Under the pieces are notes generated by a model. The model was not told the DNA's origin. It worked only from the letters and a program-made list of their open reading frames with translations, and searched no databases. Shown in pieces: positions 10,310 through 21,400 of a stretch of DNA of 64,000 nt. A program made the translations under genes and the position numbers. How positions within the stretch are numbered: the first letter of the stretch is position 1; the number at the start of each line of letters is the position of its first letter. The DNA is taken from positions 184,140 through 248,139 of the forward strand of contig JAAOMT010000420.1 in the NCBI GenBank assembly GCA_016748015.1, read 5' to 3'. This DNA is from Geosiphon pyriformis (lineage: Eukaryota; Glomeromycota; Glomeromycetes; Archaeosporales; Geosiphonaceae).

Positions 10310-12300
10310 TGCTAAGTAGAAATAATGATTCATTGGCTTCAAACTCGAAAGGAAAAATATCAGTGAGATTGGTGTTTTCAGCAATTTGGGCTGGTGGAAT
10401 AGTGGTGTGATTATAAAAAGGGTTTTGTTGTTGTGCTGCAGCTCTACCTTCCGAGGGTGCAGTATGGTGAAACTCCTGTTCTTCTGGCATTGTTAAATAA
10501 CTGGGTTGAGTGTGGTAGTGATTGGGTCTTGGTTGAGTGGAATTTTGGGGAACTAATTGGTTAGTCAAACTGATTCTATTGTTGTTTACTTGGTATCGGT
10601 TTTGTGGTGTGAGTTGATTTTGTGTAATCAGTCTTTGAACAGGTACTTGATAATGTTGTGTAGGTGGTTGCTGGTATTGCTGTTAGATTGGCTGTGAGAC
10701 GGGCTGATAATAGTTATTTTGGTATTGAGGTCTTGGTGGATAGTAAGCTGGTGGTGGTGGTTGATAATAAGATTGCTGTGGTGAAGGATAATGTTGATTA
10801 CTCCTATTTTGTTGGTCTCGTTGCAGCTTTCTGCAATCTCTTTTCCAATGGCCAGAGATTCCACAGTAATGACAATTCTGAAAGTAGTGCAAAGTTATTT
10901 TGATGTCGTCTTTGAGGTGGTTGATATCTTTGGGGTTGTTGTTGTTGTTGATTGGTGAAATAGTTTTCAACATTCTTTGTGAGTTGGTCAATTTTTTTTT
11001 CCGCTGCTGAGCTGGTTTCTCCAATTGCCAAATTTACAAGTTTTGTGCAATTGGCCTCTTCCATGGCCATTTCGTATCTTTTCACATGCTGTATGGCAGA
11101 GTTTAAATCTTCTGGTGCATGTGGGCAAACCTTTTTAATTAGTTTATCTTTTAGACCAGTGATAAATTGATTCAAGATTTGAGCATTGGAATAATAATTA
11201 TTTGTTTCGAGTTGGCAAATTTGTCTGAGAAGTTTGTTGAATTTCCCAATATAAGTCATAACAGATTCGGAGAGTTCTTGTTTGATATTTCAAAAATGAT
11301 TGCGAAGAGTGATGGAGGTATTATTGTCAGCGAACTGTTCAAGGAAGGCTGCTTTGAAAGCATTCCAATTATTGAATGGGGCGGCCAGGTTTTTAAATTA
11401 TTCTTCTGCTGTTCTTTTGAGAAAGTAGAGAATAGTTCTTAACATTCTGGCAGCATTCCATCCATTTGCATCTCCAGCTTTAATAACTTGGTCGAGCCAT
11501 TCTTGGGGACTGGTCTCAATGTTTTCTCCATTAAATTCAGGGATTTTCGCGATGTATGTTGTCATTTCGTCTTCTTTGTTTTCACTGTCTATTGATTCTT
11601 CTTCAGATATTTCAGGTTCATTTTCTTCATTCACTGCTGTTTCAGAGTGTTCACTTTGATTTTCAGCTAGAAAGTCAAGGAGATTGGAACTAGTTTGAAG
11701 GGGTTCTTGTTGTCTGGTGGGACTTCTGAGTGATGTAAAATCTTCTGGTCTTGCAAATCGATTCAAGGGTAAATTAGGTGTTTGTGCTTATGCAAGTGAA
11801 ACTGGAAAAGGTGTAATAATAAGTGGAAGTTTTGAACTGGTTCCTTGTTCAGGTGTTTGTAAATGTTTGAATGATATTTTGGGAGTATTGGGTGTTGTGT
11901 AAACAGGTTGGTTATTTCTTTGTCTTTTGTTGCTACTGGTTTCAGGTTCAGATTCGAGTTCAAAGACAAATTGTGCATTTGCAGGATATTTTTCTTCACA
12001 GAATCGAATGATATTATAATTGAGTTCCTCAAAATAAGTAGTGCAAGCTTCAGCACTAATGTTTTCTAATTCAGTATTGGAATAGTGTAGTATGTTCTCA
12101 AGAAGATCTCTTTTAACTGTTGTAATGTTATAGTTTCCAAAAAGGTAGTTGTTGATTCGATTTTTGATGTATTAAAAAAGTGTTTTCTTAAAAGCTATGA
12201 TTCCGTCGCGTATTTCAAATCGTTGTTTGTAATGTGTGTAAATCGATTGATAGTACTCTAGAGTTGTGATGTCTAAGGCAGTCGCCACTTTGAATTTGTT
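10310..12300 (-). pseudogene. Element A gag
   Basis: The structural polyprotein begins about 40 bp after the 5' LTR with LEYYQSIYTHYKQRF. It has an acidic linker, a capsid-like helical region (WLDQVIKAGDANGW, KFNKLLRQICQLE, LKDKLIKKVCPHAPEDL), a coiled region, a Gln-rich stretch, a CCHC zinc knuckle (CHYCGISGHWKRDC, about 10830-10875) and a Gln/Pro/Tyr-rich tail (10680-10800 and on to about 10560). A short deletion of about a dozen bases before the knuckle, relative to B, puts the knuckle in another frame. There is also a TAA near 12175 for Gln. No ATG is seen upstream of the first conserved block, so the start is uncertain. Confidence 0.85.
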
Positions 12301-12313
12301 GTTGCTGTGTTGT

Positions 12314-12331
12314 TTCTGTGAGAGAGCACCA
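12314..12331 (-). promoter_or_regulatory. Element A primer-binding site
   Basis: Two bases (TT) after the 5' LTR on the minus strand comes TGGTGCTCTCTCACAG, the usual TGG start of a tRNA primer-binding site. B (TGGTACTTTTCCACGG) and C (TGGTGTTCTCCCACGG) have the related sequence at the same place. I cannot name the tRNA. Confidence 0.6.
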
Positions 12332-12333
12332 AA

Positions 12334-13326
12334 TGTTACCGGAGGTTTTTGGTCTCTTTTCTTGAATGTTGTTGATGTTGATTTGCTGTAAATTCATGTT
12401 TTCAGGAAGTAGTTGAACCTCCAGTAACTGAATTTATTTTCAAATTATCTTCTATAATTTGAACTGCTGGGCTTATAAGTAGAATGGCCAATTTCTTGTC
12501 AGTTACTTTATGTAGTTATGTTGTAGTAAACATCAACTCTTTCTCAGGAATTGCTCATCTGGAAGCTCACTAAAGATGTGTAGTTACTTTGCTGTGAAAG
12601 TCAACTCTTCTACAGAAATCTCGTCTGTAGGCTACCCTAATGATTATGATAATAAAAGAAAAGAAAATAAAAGAAAAAGAAAGAAAAAGAAGAAATGAGA
12701 AATTGATTTGTTAAAGTTGTTTTGGATCCAGGCCTGGAAGTGCTTTAACAGTCTACTGAAATTGGTAGCTAATCAATTTCAAACTGTTAGTTGGGTTTTG
12801 AGGATTTTCCAAGTGCAATAATTTAAAGAATTTGGTTTTTCAAATTATTTGATATTTATTTCTTTTTGTGTGTATAAGAATGATTCTAAGTGATAAATCT
12901 AAAGTAAGATACATTTCCTCAAAGAGAGAAGCTCTTCTTTTATACAACATGTTGTAACACTATTCTATGAACTTGAACTTTGCTTTTTTTCTATAATTTT
13001 GCTAAACTGAAGATACATTTCGGTGAACTACAGGTTATTTCTGCAAACTATTGGATATTTTGGTGAACTATTAATTATTTCGGCGAATTTCTACAAATTT
13101 CGGCGAACTTTTTGAATGTTACATAGTTCAGGATATTGCATGATTGATCATTGCAATTAGGTTATATTTGTGTTATGTACAAATTGGGTTATTAATTAAA
13201 TGATAATTTCGGACATTTTGCTAATATACTAAGTGATAATTTGAAACAATAATATATGTTAATTAATGATAGGAATTATAAAGATAATTTCATGCTAAAT
13301 AATATCTCTAATTTTATCTAGTAACA
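12334..13326 (-). repeat. Element A 5' LTR
   Basis: 993 bp, near-identical to the 3' LTR and of equal length, with TGTTAC/GTAACA ends. It would hold the promoter for the element's RNA on the minus strand. Confidence 0.92.
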
Positions 13327-13712
13327 TCACCTTGGCTTATTTCTTTATATTTCTTTATTTTCTTTATTCTCTGTGATTTTGTTATTGTGTATTAACCAAT
13401 TGATTAAAAGTGCTGATTACTGACATCAAAGATTGTCTGGTAAAAGACCCCTGCAAGTGGGTAGAACACATACAGAAGATATGGATTACTTACCAGAGGA
13501 TTGCTGGCTACCAAGCCAAGAAAAAAATTGACAGATTTACGAGTCTGGGAAGCTATGGATAAACAACTATTGAATCTCTGTCTATTATACAAAGAACTCA
13601 ATTGGAAAACCTTCAGATAAAATATCTTCAGATTATCATCGTCACCAATTACCTTGAGCACCAAGTTATGAATTTGTTTTTTCATCAACATCTCAAATAA
13701 TCACTTGTAACA
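13327..13712 (+). repeat. Element D 3' LTR, second part
   Basis: It begins with the second copy of the TCAC target duplication of element A and ends at ATCACTTGTAACA, the mirror of the TGTTAC that opens the LTR at 3490. Joined without A and one TCAC, the LTR would be 836 bp. The minus-strand open frame of 95 codons inside it (13404-13691) has no recognisable domain and I treat it as chance. Confidence 0.65.
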
Positions 13713-14960
13713 CCAGAAAGCCTGCAGACCGAGCACAGCACCAAAGAGAGGTGAGACTAGTGGAGACCAATTCCTTTTATAACTGGGGTTGCAGCCATTG
13801 CACTAACCAGATCAGATTCAGACCCAAAGCAGACAGTAGCACAGTGAGTATAAGCATAGCTAATAGAATTACGACCAATAACACATGTTTTTCTATCAAC
13901 TGAACCAATAAAATCCCAAAAGTTATGAGCATTTGTTCTTATAGAAAGAGTGTAGAGCAGCATCCTGAATTCATCTTTGGAATCCCACATCTGTTTGTCA
14001 ACATTGGCCCTGACCATATGTACTGTATCTTTTCCAATGAGAATAGACCAATTGGATGCCAAGAGATCAGCCTAATTCTGATCTTCCAATTTGACAATTA
14101 CTTTTTGTCACAGACCCACTAGTTGCATCTTGATTGACTTAATCAATCCAAACTCGGACACGGCAGCATGTACAGCCTTCACAGAAGTTCTCACAGGAAT
14201 TTCTTTTATCACAATTGCCCAATTCATACAATTGTTGTTTGGGTGCTTCAGATCAGTATTTACCACAATACTATGATCATTTGCCAACTTCCCAGCAGTC
14301 AACATTGTCTTTTCTGAAGTGAAAGTCACACAAATGATTCCACCAAATTTTGAGGAAGTAAAAACCCCCCCAAAATCATTCATATTTGAAAAAATTTTCC
14401 TGATAAAACTCAATTTTTCCTGAAAAGACTTCCCAGCAATGGCCACAAGATTGATATCTAAAGCAAAGGACTTGTAAACAGACACTTGAATGGACAGCTT
14501 GATAGGAAAAGAAGGCAGGAAAAGAAAGGAATCATCTAATACATTGTCTTCTGCATCGACAGTATTGTAATCAATTACACCCAGTGGTTTTCTTAACACT
14601 TTTTTGGTTTTTATACACAAATTTTTTGGTGTCTGATCAGGATTCCCTCCCACGAAAGTATTATTTTCACTATAGTTAACACTGGTTTCTTCAACCAAGC
14701 ACTCTTCTTCCATGTTAATACTCTTAAACTTTGTAGTGTTATCAGTCTCAGAACCCCATAAATGAACACCAGGTGCTTCAGCAGCAACCCCATTATTATT
14801 AATACTCTCTTTTAATACATCTCCCTTCTTTTTCTTTCTTGATGCAACAGCCTTGAAACCACCCTCAGAACCAGAAACTTTAATAGTCTTCTTCATAACA
14901 GCAATAACAGGGCCAACAGTGGTCTCGTAATTGAAAAACAGTTTTGATTTATTATACTAA
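13713..14960 (-). pseudogene. LINE copy a: ORF1 fragment with RRM-like domain
   Basis: Non-LTR retrotransposon 5' region on the minus strand. It starts MKKTIKVSGSEGG (ATG near 14896), has a Lys-rich and acidic N-terminus, then an RRM-like region (IKLSIQVSVYKSFALD, IVIKEIPVRTSVKAV, AAVSEFGLIKSIKMQL). After a TAG at LVGL the frame resumes at 13757-14062 with SNWSILIGKDTVHMVRA and FIGSVDRKTCVIGRN. Copy c of this window has the same blocks, and there they lead into a zinc knuckle and endonuclease. Here the element is cut off at 13712 by the LTR of element D. Inactive fragment. Confidence 0.8.
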
Positions 14961-16364
14961 ATGGTAAAAAAACTTCTTTTAAAAAACTCTTGACTTTTTT
15001 TTGGGAATTTTGGACAAAGAAAAGAAAGAACCTTATTTTTAATTAATCAAAAAAAAATAAGAAATAATATTAAAAACTAAATTATTATTGTAAAATTATT
15101 ATAAAACTTATTTGTATTTATTTATTAAATAAAACTGTTATTTATTAATTAAATTCTTTAAAAAAATAACTTTTAACTAAAATTATTTATATTATTATTA
15201 ATTAATTAATGTTTTATTGTTAAAATAAAAAAAACTATTAAAAAACTATTAATATTTTGTGTTTTTAAATTAAAAAACATTTTAAACAATTGCAAAAATA
15301 GGTTTAAAAAAATTTTAATAACAATAAATAGATTTAAATTAGTTTTTAAAAAAAGTACATAAATACACAATAATAATTGAAAATTAAAAAAAAGTTTATA
15401 TTATAACATTAACAAAAAACTTTTATTACAAATATTATTAATATTATATAATTAAAATTAAAAAATTTACAAAAGACTAATTATAATAAATTAAGAATAT
15501 TAACAATTAATATATTAAAAAAACACTCTTATAATAATATTATAAATTAAAATATATTAATATTAAAAAAACTATATTTGTAAATACTAAAATAAGTTTT
15601 CATAATATTATATTAATTAAAAAATCAATTAATAAATAAAAATTTTATATTCAAAAAATTAACAAAAAAAAGACAGCTTATATTTTACTTAATATAAAAA
15701 TTGCAAAAAAAGTTTTATATATAAAAATTTACTTATATCCAAAAAAAATTATAAAAATTTTACATATTATTATTGTAAAACCTATTACAAAAAACAATTT
15801 AAATCTTTAAAATAAAACAAAAAATAAAACAATATATTTTGTTTTACTTATAAACAATTATTATCAAATAAATACAATTAAATTAATGTTTAATAAAAAA
15901 AAAAGAATTTAATTAGATTTATTAATATGTTTTTTCAATTTTAAAAAAATAAAATAAAAATTTATTTTAAACAGTATATAAAAGCATACTTAACAAATTA
16001 TATTATTATTTTCATAATCTTAAAATAATCTATAAATTAACAATAGTTTTTTAATAAAAATATTTAAAAAAAATGAATTAATAACAACAATAAAAAATAT
16101 TTTGAAAAAAGCATTTATTTTTAACAATTTAAATAAAATTTGATTTTAAATTTTTTATTAAGTTTGAATTTGAGTTGTTTGAATAATTAATTAATACAAT
16201 TTTTTTTTAAAAAAAAACAAGTTTTTTATTATACAATTTCAATTAATTTTTAGTATTTCTAATTTACATAAAATTTAAGTTTTGTAAAGTTCAAAATAAT
16301 ATATATATAATTTAGTTACTTTTGTCAATTTTGATCAACTTAATTGGCCATTAGTATTTAGTTG

Positions 16365-16422
<58 letters not shown>
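16365..16422. repeat. (TAA)n microsatellite
   Basis: About 19 uninterrupted ATA/TAA units. Confidence 0.95.
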
Positions 16423-16426
<4 letters not shown>

Positions 16427-16818
16427 TTAGATGATTGAATAATTGAATAACAAATAATAAATAATAAATGTGTTTGAAATAAATTTTAACTGATAACAAA
16501 AAATATGAAATATTTTAATTAATATTAAAAAAATTACATTAAAAATATATATTTCAACTATTTGATACTTAACAGTTATCAAATTATATATTCAATAACC
16601 ATGTGTGTACTCATTAATAGATTATTATCATAAATAATAAATCACCACATTATAAATCGTTAATATTGAAATTGAGATAAAATTATTACATGTATTACTA
16701 TTTTAATGTCCTATCCGTCAAAGATTCTTCTTTTTATCTTATTACACTTGCCTTATAACTTTATTTTTGAAGAAAAGTTTATTGTATAAAATCGTATCAA
16801 GGTTACATTTCTTGATTA

Positions 16819-16820
<2 letters not shown>

Positions 16821-16859
<39 letters not shown>
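16821..16859. repeat. (TTA)n microsatellite
   Basis: 13 uninterrupted TTA units. Confidence 0.95.
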
Positions 16860-17300
16860 TTACATAATAATAGAGTAATCTAAGATTTACTATTATTGTA
16901 GAATAGTTATCTTAAAATATATTCAGATAATAAATCAGGAAAATATATACTGATAAAAATTAGGTTTTTAACAATGTGGTAGTTACTTAATTTTAAAAAT
17001 CTTGTTCGAAATTATTCAGTTCAATCGGGGGGTTAAGTTTCTGTTGAGCCAAGTGAAAAAATAGAATTAATGAATGATAAAAGATAAAAAATTATTAAAC
17101 AGGATCAAGAAACTTTTTGTATTATCATAAATATATGAAAAAGGTTTATTTTCAAAAGGGATAAATATTTTGTTTATAGTTTTTGTATTTAAAAATTTTT
17201 TAATAACTACGCATTTCAAATATGTTAAAAGAAGATTTACAATGGTTTCTTTTAAAATATTTTTTTTTATCAAATGTAATAAACAATTTATAATAAAATA

Positions 17301-18464
17301 AAAAACATTTTTATATATAAATTTATCTTCTTTTTATTCTTAGGCGTTGACAAAAAATGATACTCGTAATAAATTAAATAAATCGTTTTCAAAAAAATAT
17401 ATAATCCTTTATACCAGAGTTTTTATGATTTTGGAAAAAATGTGATAACTTGCACTTTGAAAATATGTAAAAAACTCTCAATTCCCACAAGATCATTATT
17501 TGGTGTCCTCTTTGAAGTCCCCAAATTTTTAGGAACTCGATTTTTTATGATTAATGCTACACCAATTGGGATATACTGTAACAATTTACTCATCATCATC
17601 ATCATTATTATTGAAAAAATTATTATATCCAATATTTTACTTAAACACAATCACAATCGGGTATTAATTGTATTAATTCAGATTCACGTTTTTCAAAAAA
17701 ATATAATTTGTCAAGTAATCTCTTCAATCAAAAATACGAGAATTCATGGAAACAATCTATCAGCTATATGATCGATCGAATTTTGATATGCATAAAAAAT
17801 TCCGCATAATAAAAATCTTATCAAATCATTTTCTCAGAATCTTGCTTTGCTTTTTATTATACAGTAATCATGCTACTATTATGAAATTTCTATAGATTAC
17901 AGGATTCAAATGCAATTAATTACATCTAAGGTGACAAGGGGAATCGAAAGCGTAGAAATTTGAAATCTTAATCCATAGATTTTGCTTCTCAAAAGGATCT
18001 CATTGCTAAATTGTGATTATTCACCCATCAATTGTTGTTGACTTCATGTAACTATGATATGCTATTTTAATGCTTTTGCTTCTCTGGATTCTTCAATTTT
18101 AGGTTTCCTTATTACCCCCTCTAACTGGCAAAAAGGAAGAGTGCTAACGAAAGCCCCCTGATCCCGCTATTAAAATATCTACAATTAAATTTACAAAGGT
18201 GGCGTTACCCACCAAAAATGTCTATTTTACAATTGTCCTTTCTCATCACTATCTAATCCGTCAATTGTCCTTTCTCATTTTTTTGCTCTTCCCTCCCTTT
18301 TTCATCATTTTTATTTTTGATGTCCACCTACATCTCCTGGTATCTCTACTTATAATCACGTCATTCCTTCTCCCATACCTATAGAGATTCGAGGAAATGA
18401 ATGGAAATTGAAAGAATGAATCAAACTTTTGAAATTTGAAAAGCATAGAATATTACTTACGCTC
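17301..18464. other. Intergenic region downstream of CHD1
   Basis: Moderately AT-rich. Open frames of up to 109 codons occur (17442-17771 on plus) but have no recognisable domain, no consistent codon use and no homology visible to me. The CHD1 3' UTR presumably occupies the right end. Confidence 0.5.
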
Positions 18465-21400
18465 TTAATGCTGGCTACCTCCACCGGAACCAGAGCATTT
18501 ATGATAAAGTTCGACCAGATCTTTGACTTTTACTTTATCGTTAGGCCAAAAATACGTCACAAACTTCCACAAATGATGACGCCATCGAGACACCTCAGAA
18601 GCTGATTTCTCAGCGAGGATCGCATCTATCCTCGCGCCGATCGCCAACAATGCCCCTCGAATGATCTTGGCCCTATCAGACCTCCCCTTCTCGGATTGAT
18701 CCTCAAAGTCCAGATCCTTTTTGAGATCATCAAAGAATCGTAAATAAAGTTCACCAAATTTATCGCAAGAAATTTAAGCGAAAAAATAAAAAAGTGAATA
18801 TTCAATAATAAAACCTACGTTGCGGAGGCGTTGAAGGGCTTTGCGAACAGGGCGTAAAAGCTCTTTACACTCCCGCTCGATCGGCGCGAGCTCATCAGAG
18901 TCCTCCACAGGTTGTTCCGACGAGTTTGAGGAGCTTGTCCTCCCTCCAGTTGCCTTAGATGTAGCCGCTTTGGAGGATGACGGCGCGGCTGTGTCTTCTT
19001 TCCCACTAATTCGGATTCTAATCTGTTTGACCTGTAAAACGGATAAATAGGAAATAAAATAAATAGTTAAAACTGGATGTATCAGAAAAATGATAAAGAG
19101 ATAATTAATAATAAAAAAGCGTGTCAAAAGTAGTTGTCGCTGATTGATAGCTCAAATTAAAAGAATTATTTGAAAGACAATAATGCAGCTAAAGAATGGC
19201 TCACAATTTGGAGATGGCAAAAAATAGATGATAAAAGCAAGTGTTTAAAAGTGGACAGCTAAAGAGAAAAGAAGTATTTTATGATATCTAAAGTATTAAT
19301 TTATTGACCTTTGGGGGCTCTTCATCTTCTTCCTCGGGCTGGGTTTCACGCAGAACTCGTAATAGATATTCGGCCCGTCGATTGAGCCTAGCCGCTTGCT
19401 TGGCCGACGGAACATCTTCTGTTTGATCTTCTTGGAGTTTGGCTGTGAGCCCCAAACTAGTATCTTGTTGGATTGCCTGCCAGCTACCGAATCCATGTTT
19501 GTAGACGCCGGCAATAAGCTTGGCATCCTCCTTGACGCCCCACTCAATTCCCCAGTTAGGTACCGTCAAAGGGACACTGAAACGGAACTTATCTGTCCCC
19601 GAGGCTGGTGAATAGATATATATAATATTATATAATGAGAGATAAAAGCAAATAGTGTCGTATGATCCAATTAGAGTCAAATATATGTGAATAACCAAAT
19701 ATATACAAATCTATAAGTAGTACAAGGAAAACCAAGGATTCAAAATTTCATAAGTTAGAATACAACTTACTCATCATTCGCCGCTTCAAGACACCAATAT
19801 CAAAAACACGTTGCACCACAGTCCCAGCATTGATCTTATCAATACCCATCCATGAGACATGAGTAACCTTGCCACGACCAGAAACTTCACCGTCCCCGGA
19901 GGACTCTTGGTCACGAAGAGCGGCTTGACAAACCCGTAAAAGGTCATCGTGGAGGGACAACACTGAACGCCGCTCGAGTTTCTCAAGATTACCATCCCGG
20001 ACAACAGCCTCATATCGCTCATGTGGGGAGCCGAATTTGATGACAGCCTTGACGAGGTTTTTGAGGTCTTGTTTGGTAACCTCATCTGCTCCTGCGGTCG
20101 TGCTTGCCGCCGCCGCCTTACCCTTTGTTGCCGCGTTCCTCTTTGCGGTAGCGCCAGTAACAGCTTTCGTCTTTGACTTGGAAGAAACAGCGGTAACTTT
20201 TTGTTTTTTGGCCGCTTTTGGAAGGTCGGCCGCTGCTCGCTTCACCCCAGTCTTGGACTGGTTGACTGAAGCCTCAGAACTTTCAGCAGCCTCCACTTCA
20301 TGACGTTCATTCAAGGGGATTATATCTTCCCACTTCATTAGATCTCCACCGTCAAAGTCATTTACTTGGAATTGAGAGAGGAACTCGTCACCTCCTAGTT
20401 TGCTGGTGACATCACCAGTGGTTGTGTCGTGAGTTTCTGCATGGCCAAGCATATCATCCAGGTCCATGTCATCGAGTTTCTTTTGATTTTCGTTTTCTTT
20501 AAACATGTTGGAAACACCGAATTGTAGGACTTTGGCCAACTCTTCTTTTGTAAACGATGTTGTGGTAGTCGTTGATGGATTACTAGCAATGTCCTTCTTG
20601 AGGGTAGCTTGCCCTGACGTGTCCATCTTATTAATGACACAATATTCAAGGACCATCTTCCTTTTTGCCCGCTCTAAAATGCTTTCTTCGATAGTATCTT
20701 TTGACACGAATCGAAAGACGTTGACGTGATTCTTTTGGCCAATGCGGTGAGCCCGTGCCATAGCTTGAAGATCACTTTGAGGATTCTTATTATTGGTATT
20801 TAGCAAAAATATGGGAGTAAATTATCAAAGAAAACAAGATGAGGATGTTGGTATTGTTAACGAAAAACAAACATCAAAAAATTTTCTTTACCCAATCAGA
20901 ATCAAATATGATTACTGTGTCAGCAGTACTAAGATTAATCCCAAGCCCTCCTGCTCTGGTGGAGAGAAGAAATACAAAGTCCTTTGATTCAGGAGCGTTG
21001 AAATGTTCGATTGCTTTTTTCCGGGCTTCAGACGAAACACCACCGTCTAATCGTTGGTGTTGGTAGCCTTTTAGTGATAGATAATCGGTCAGAATATCGA
21101 GCAACTTTACCATCTGTGAAAAGATTAATACTCGATGATTTGATTCTCGTAATCTTGTTAACAGTTTGTCCAAAAGAACCATCTTTCCACTGTGCACTAT
21201 AAGTCCCCTTAATTGTTCTTCCGAAGTAGAGGCTGGTGGTTCGGCGTTTGGTAGCAAAAAAGGATGGTTACTGGCTTTTTTAAGTTCAGCGGCAATATTA
21301 AGCAAAGTCATTTGAGAGGAACCGGTTACCCCCTGATTGAGGATATCAAAATTCTTCGTAAGAATGTTCTTGTAGTAATGCAATTGTAGAGGCGATAGAA

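Larger units (their letters stand above)
3944..13326 (-). mobile_element. Ty3/gypsy retrotransposon A, complete but inactive
   Basis: A 9,383-bp element on the minus strand with two 993-bp LTRs (3944-4936 and 12334-13326). Both LTRs have TGTTAC...GTAACA termini, and TCAC flanks the element on both sides (3940-3943, 13327-13330) as a 4-bp target duplication. Reading from the right: gag, protease, Cys-rich segment, dUTPase remnant, RT, RNase H, integrase, ORF3. The RT YLDD is intact, but there are stops and shifts in gag, pol and ORF3. It sits inside the 3' LTR of element D and is therefore younger than D. Confidence 0.93.
14961..17300. other. AT-rich block, no gene recognised
   Basis: Nearly pure A+T with poly-A and poly-T runs and frequent stops in all frames. 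Two trinucleotide microsatellites lie inside. I searched for the LINE blocks that identify other AT-rich blocks of this window and found none that convinced me, so its origin is open. Confidence 0.7.

Noticed and set aside
13404-13691. 95-codon minus-strand open frame as a gene
   Set aside because: It lies wholly in the second part of the D LTR, shows no domain and no neighbour that supports it.
14961-17300. AT-rich block as mitochondrial insert or centromere
   Set aside because: No mitochondrial gene or rRNA/tRNA is readable and there is no tandem satellite; other AT-rich blocks of the window are decayed LINEs, so a relic is more likely, though not shown here.
17442-17771. 109-codon open frame downstream of CHD1
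   Set aside because: Shadow frame in moderately AT-rich intergenic DNA with an overlapping open frame on the other strand; no motif.
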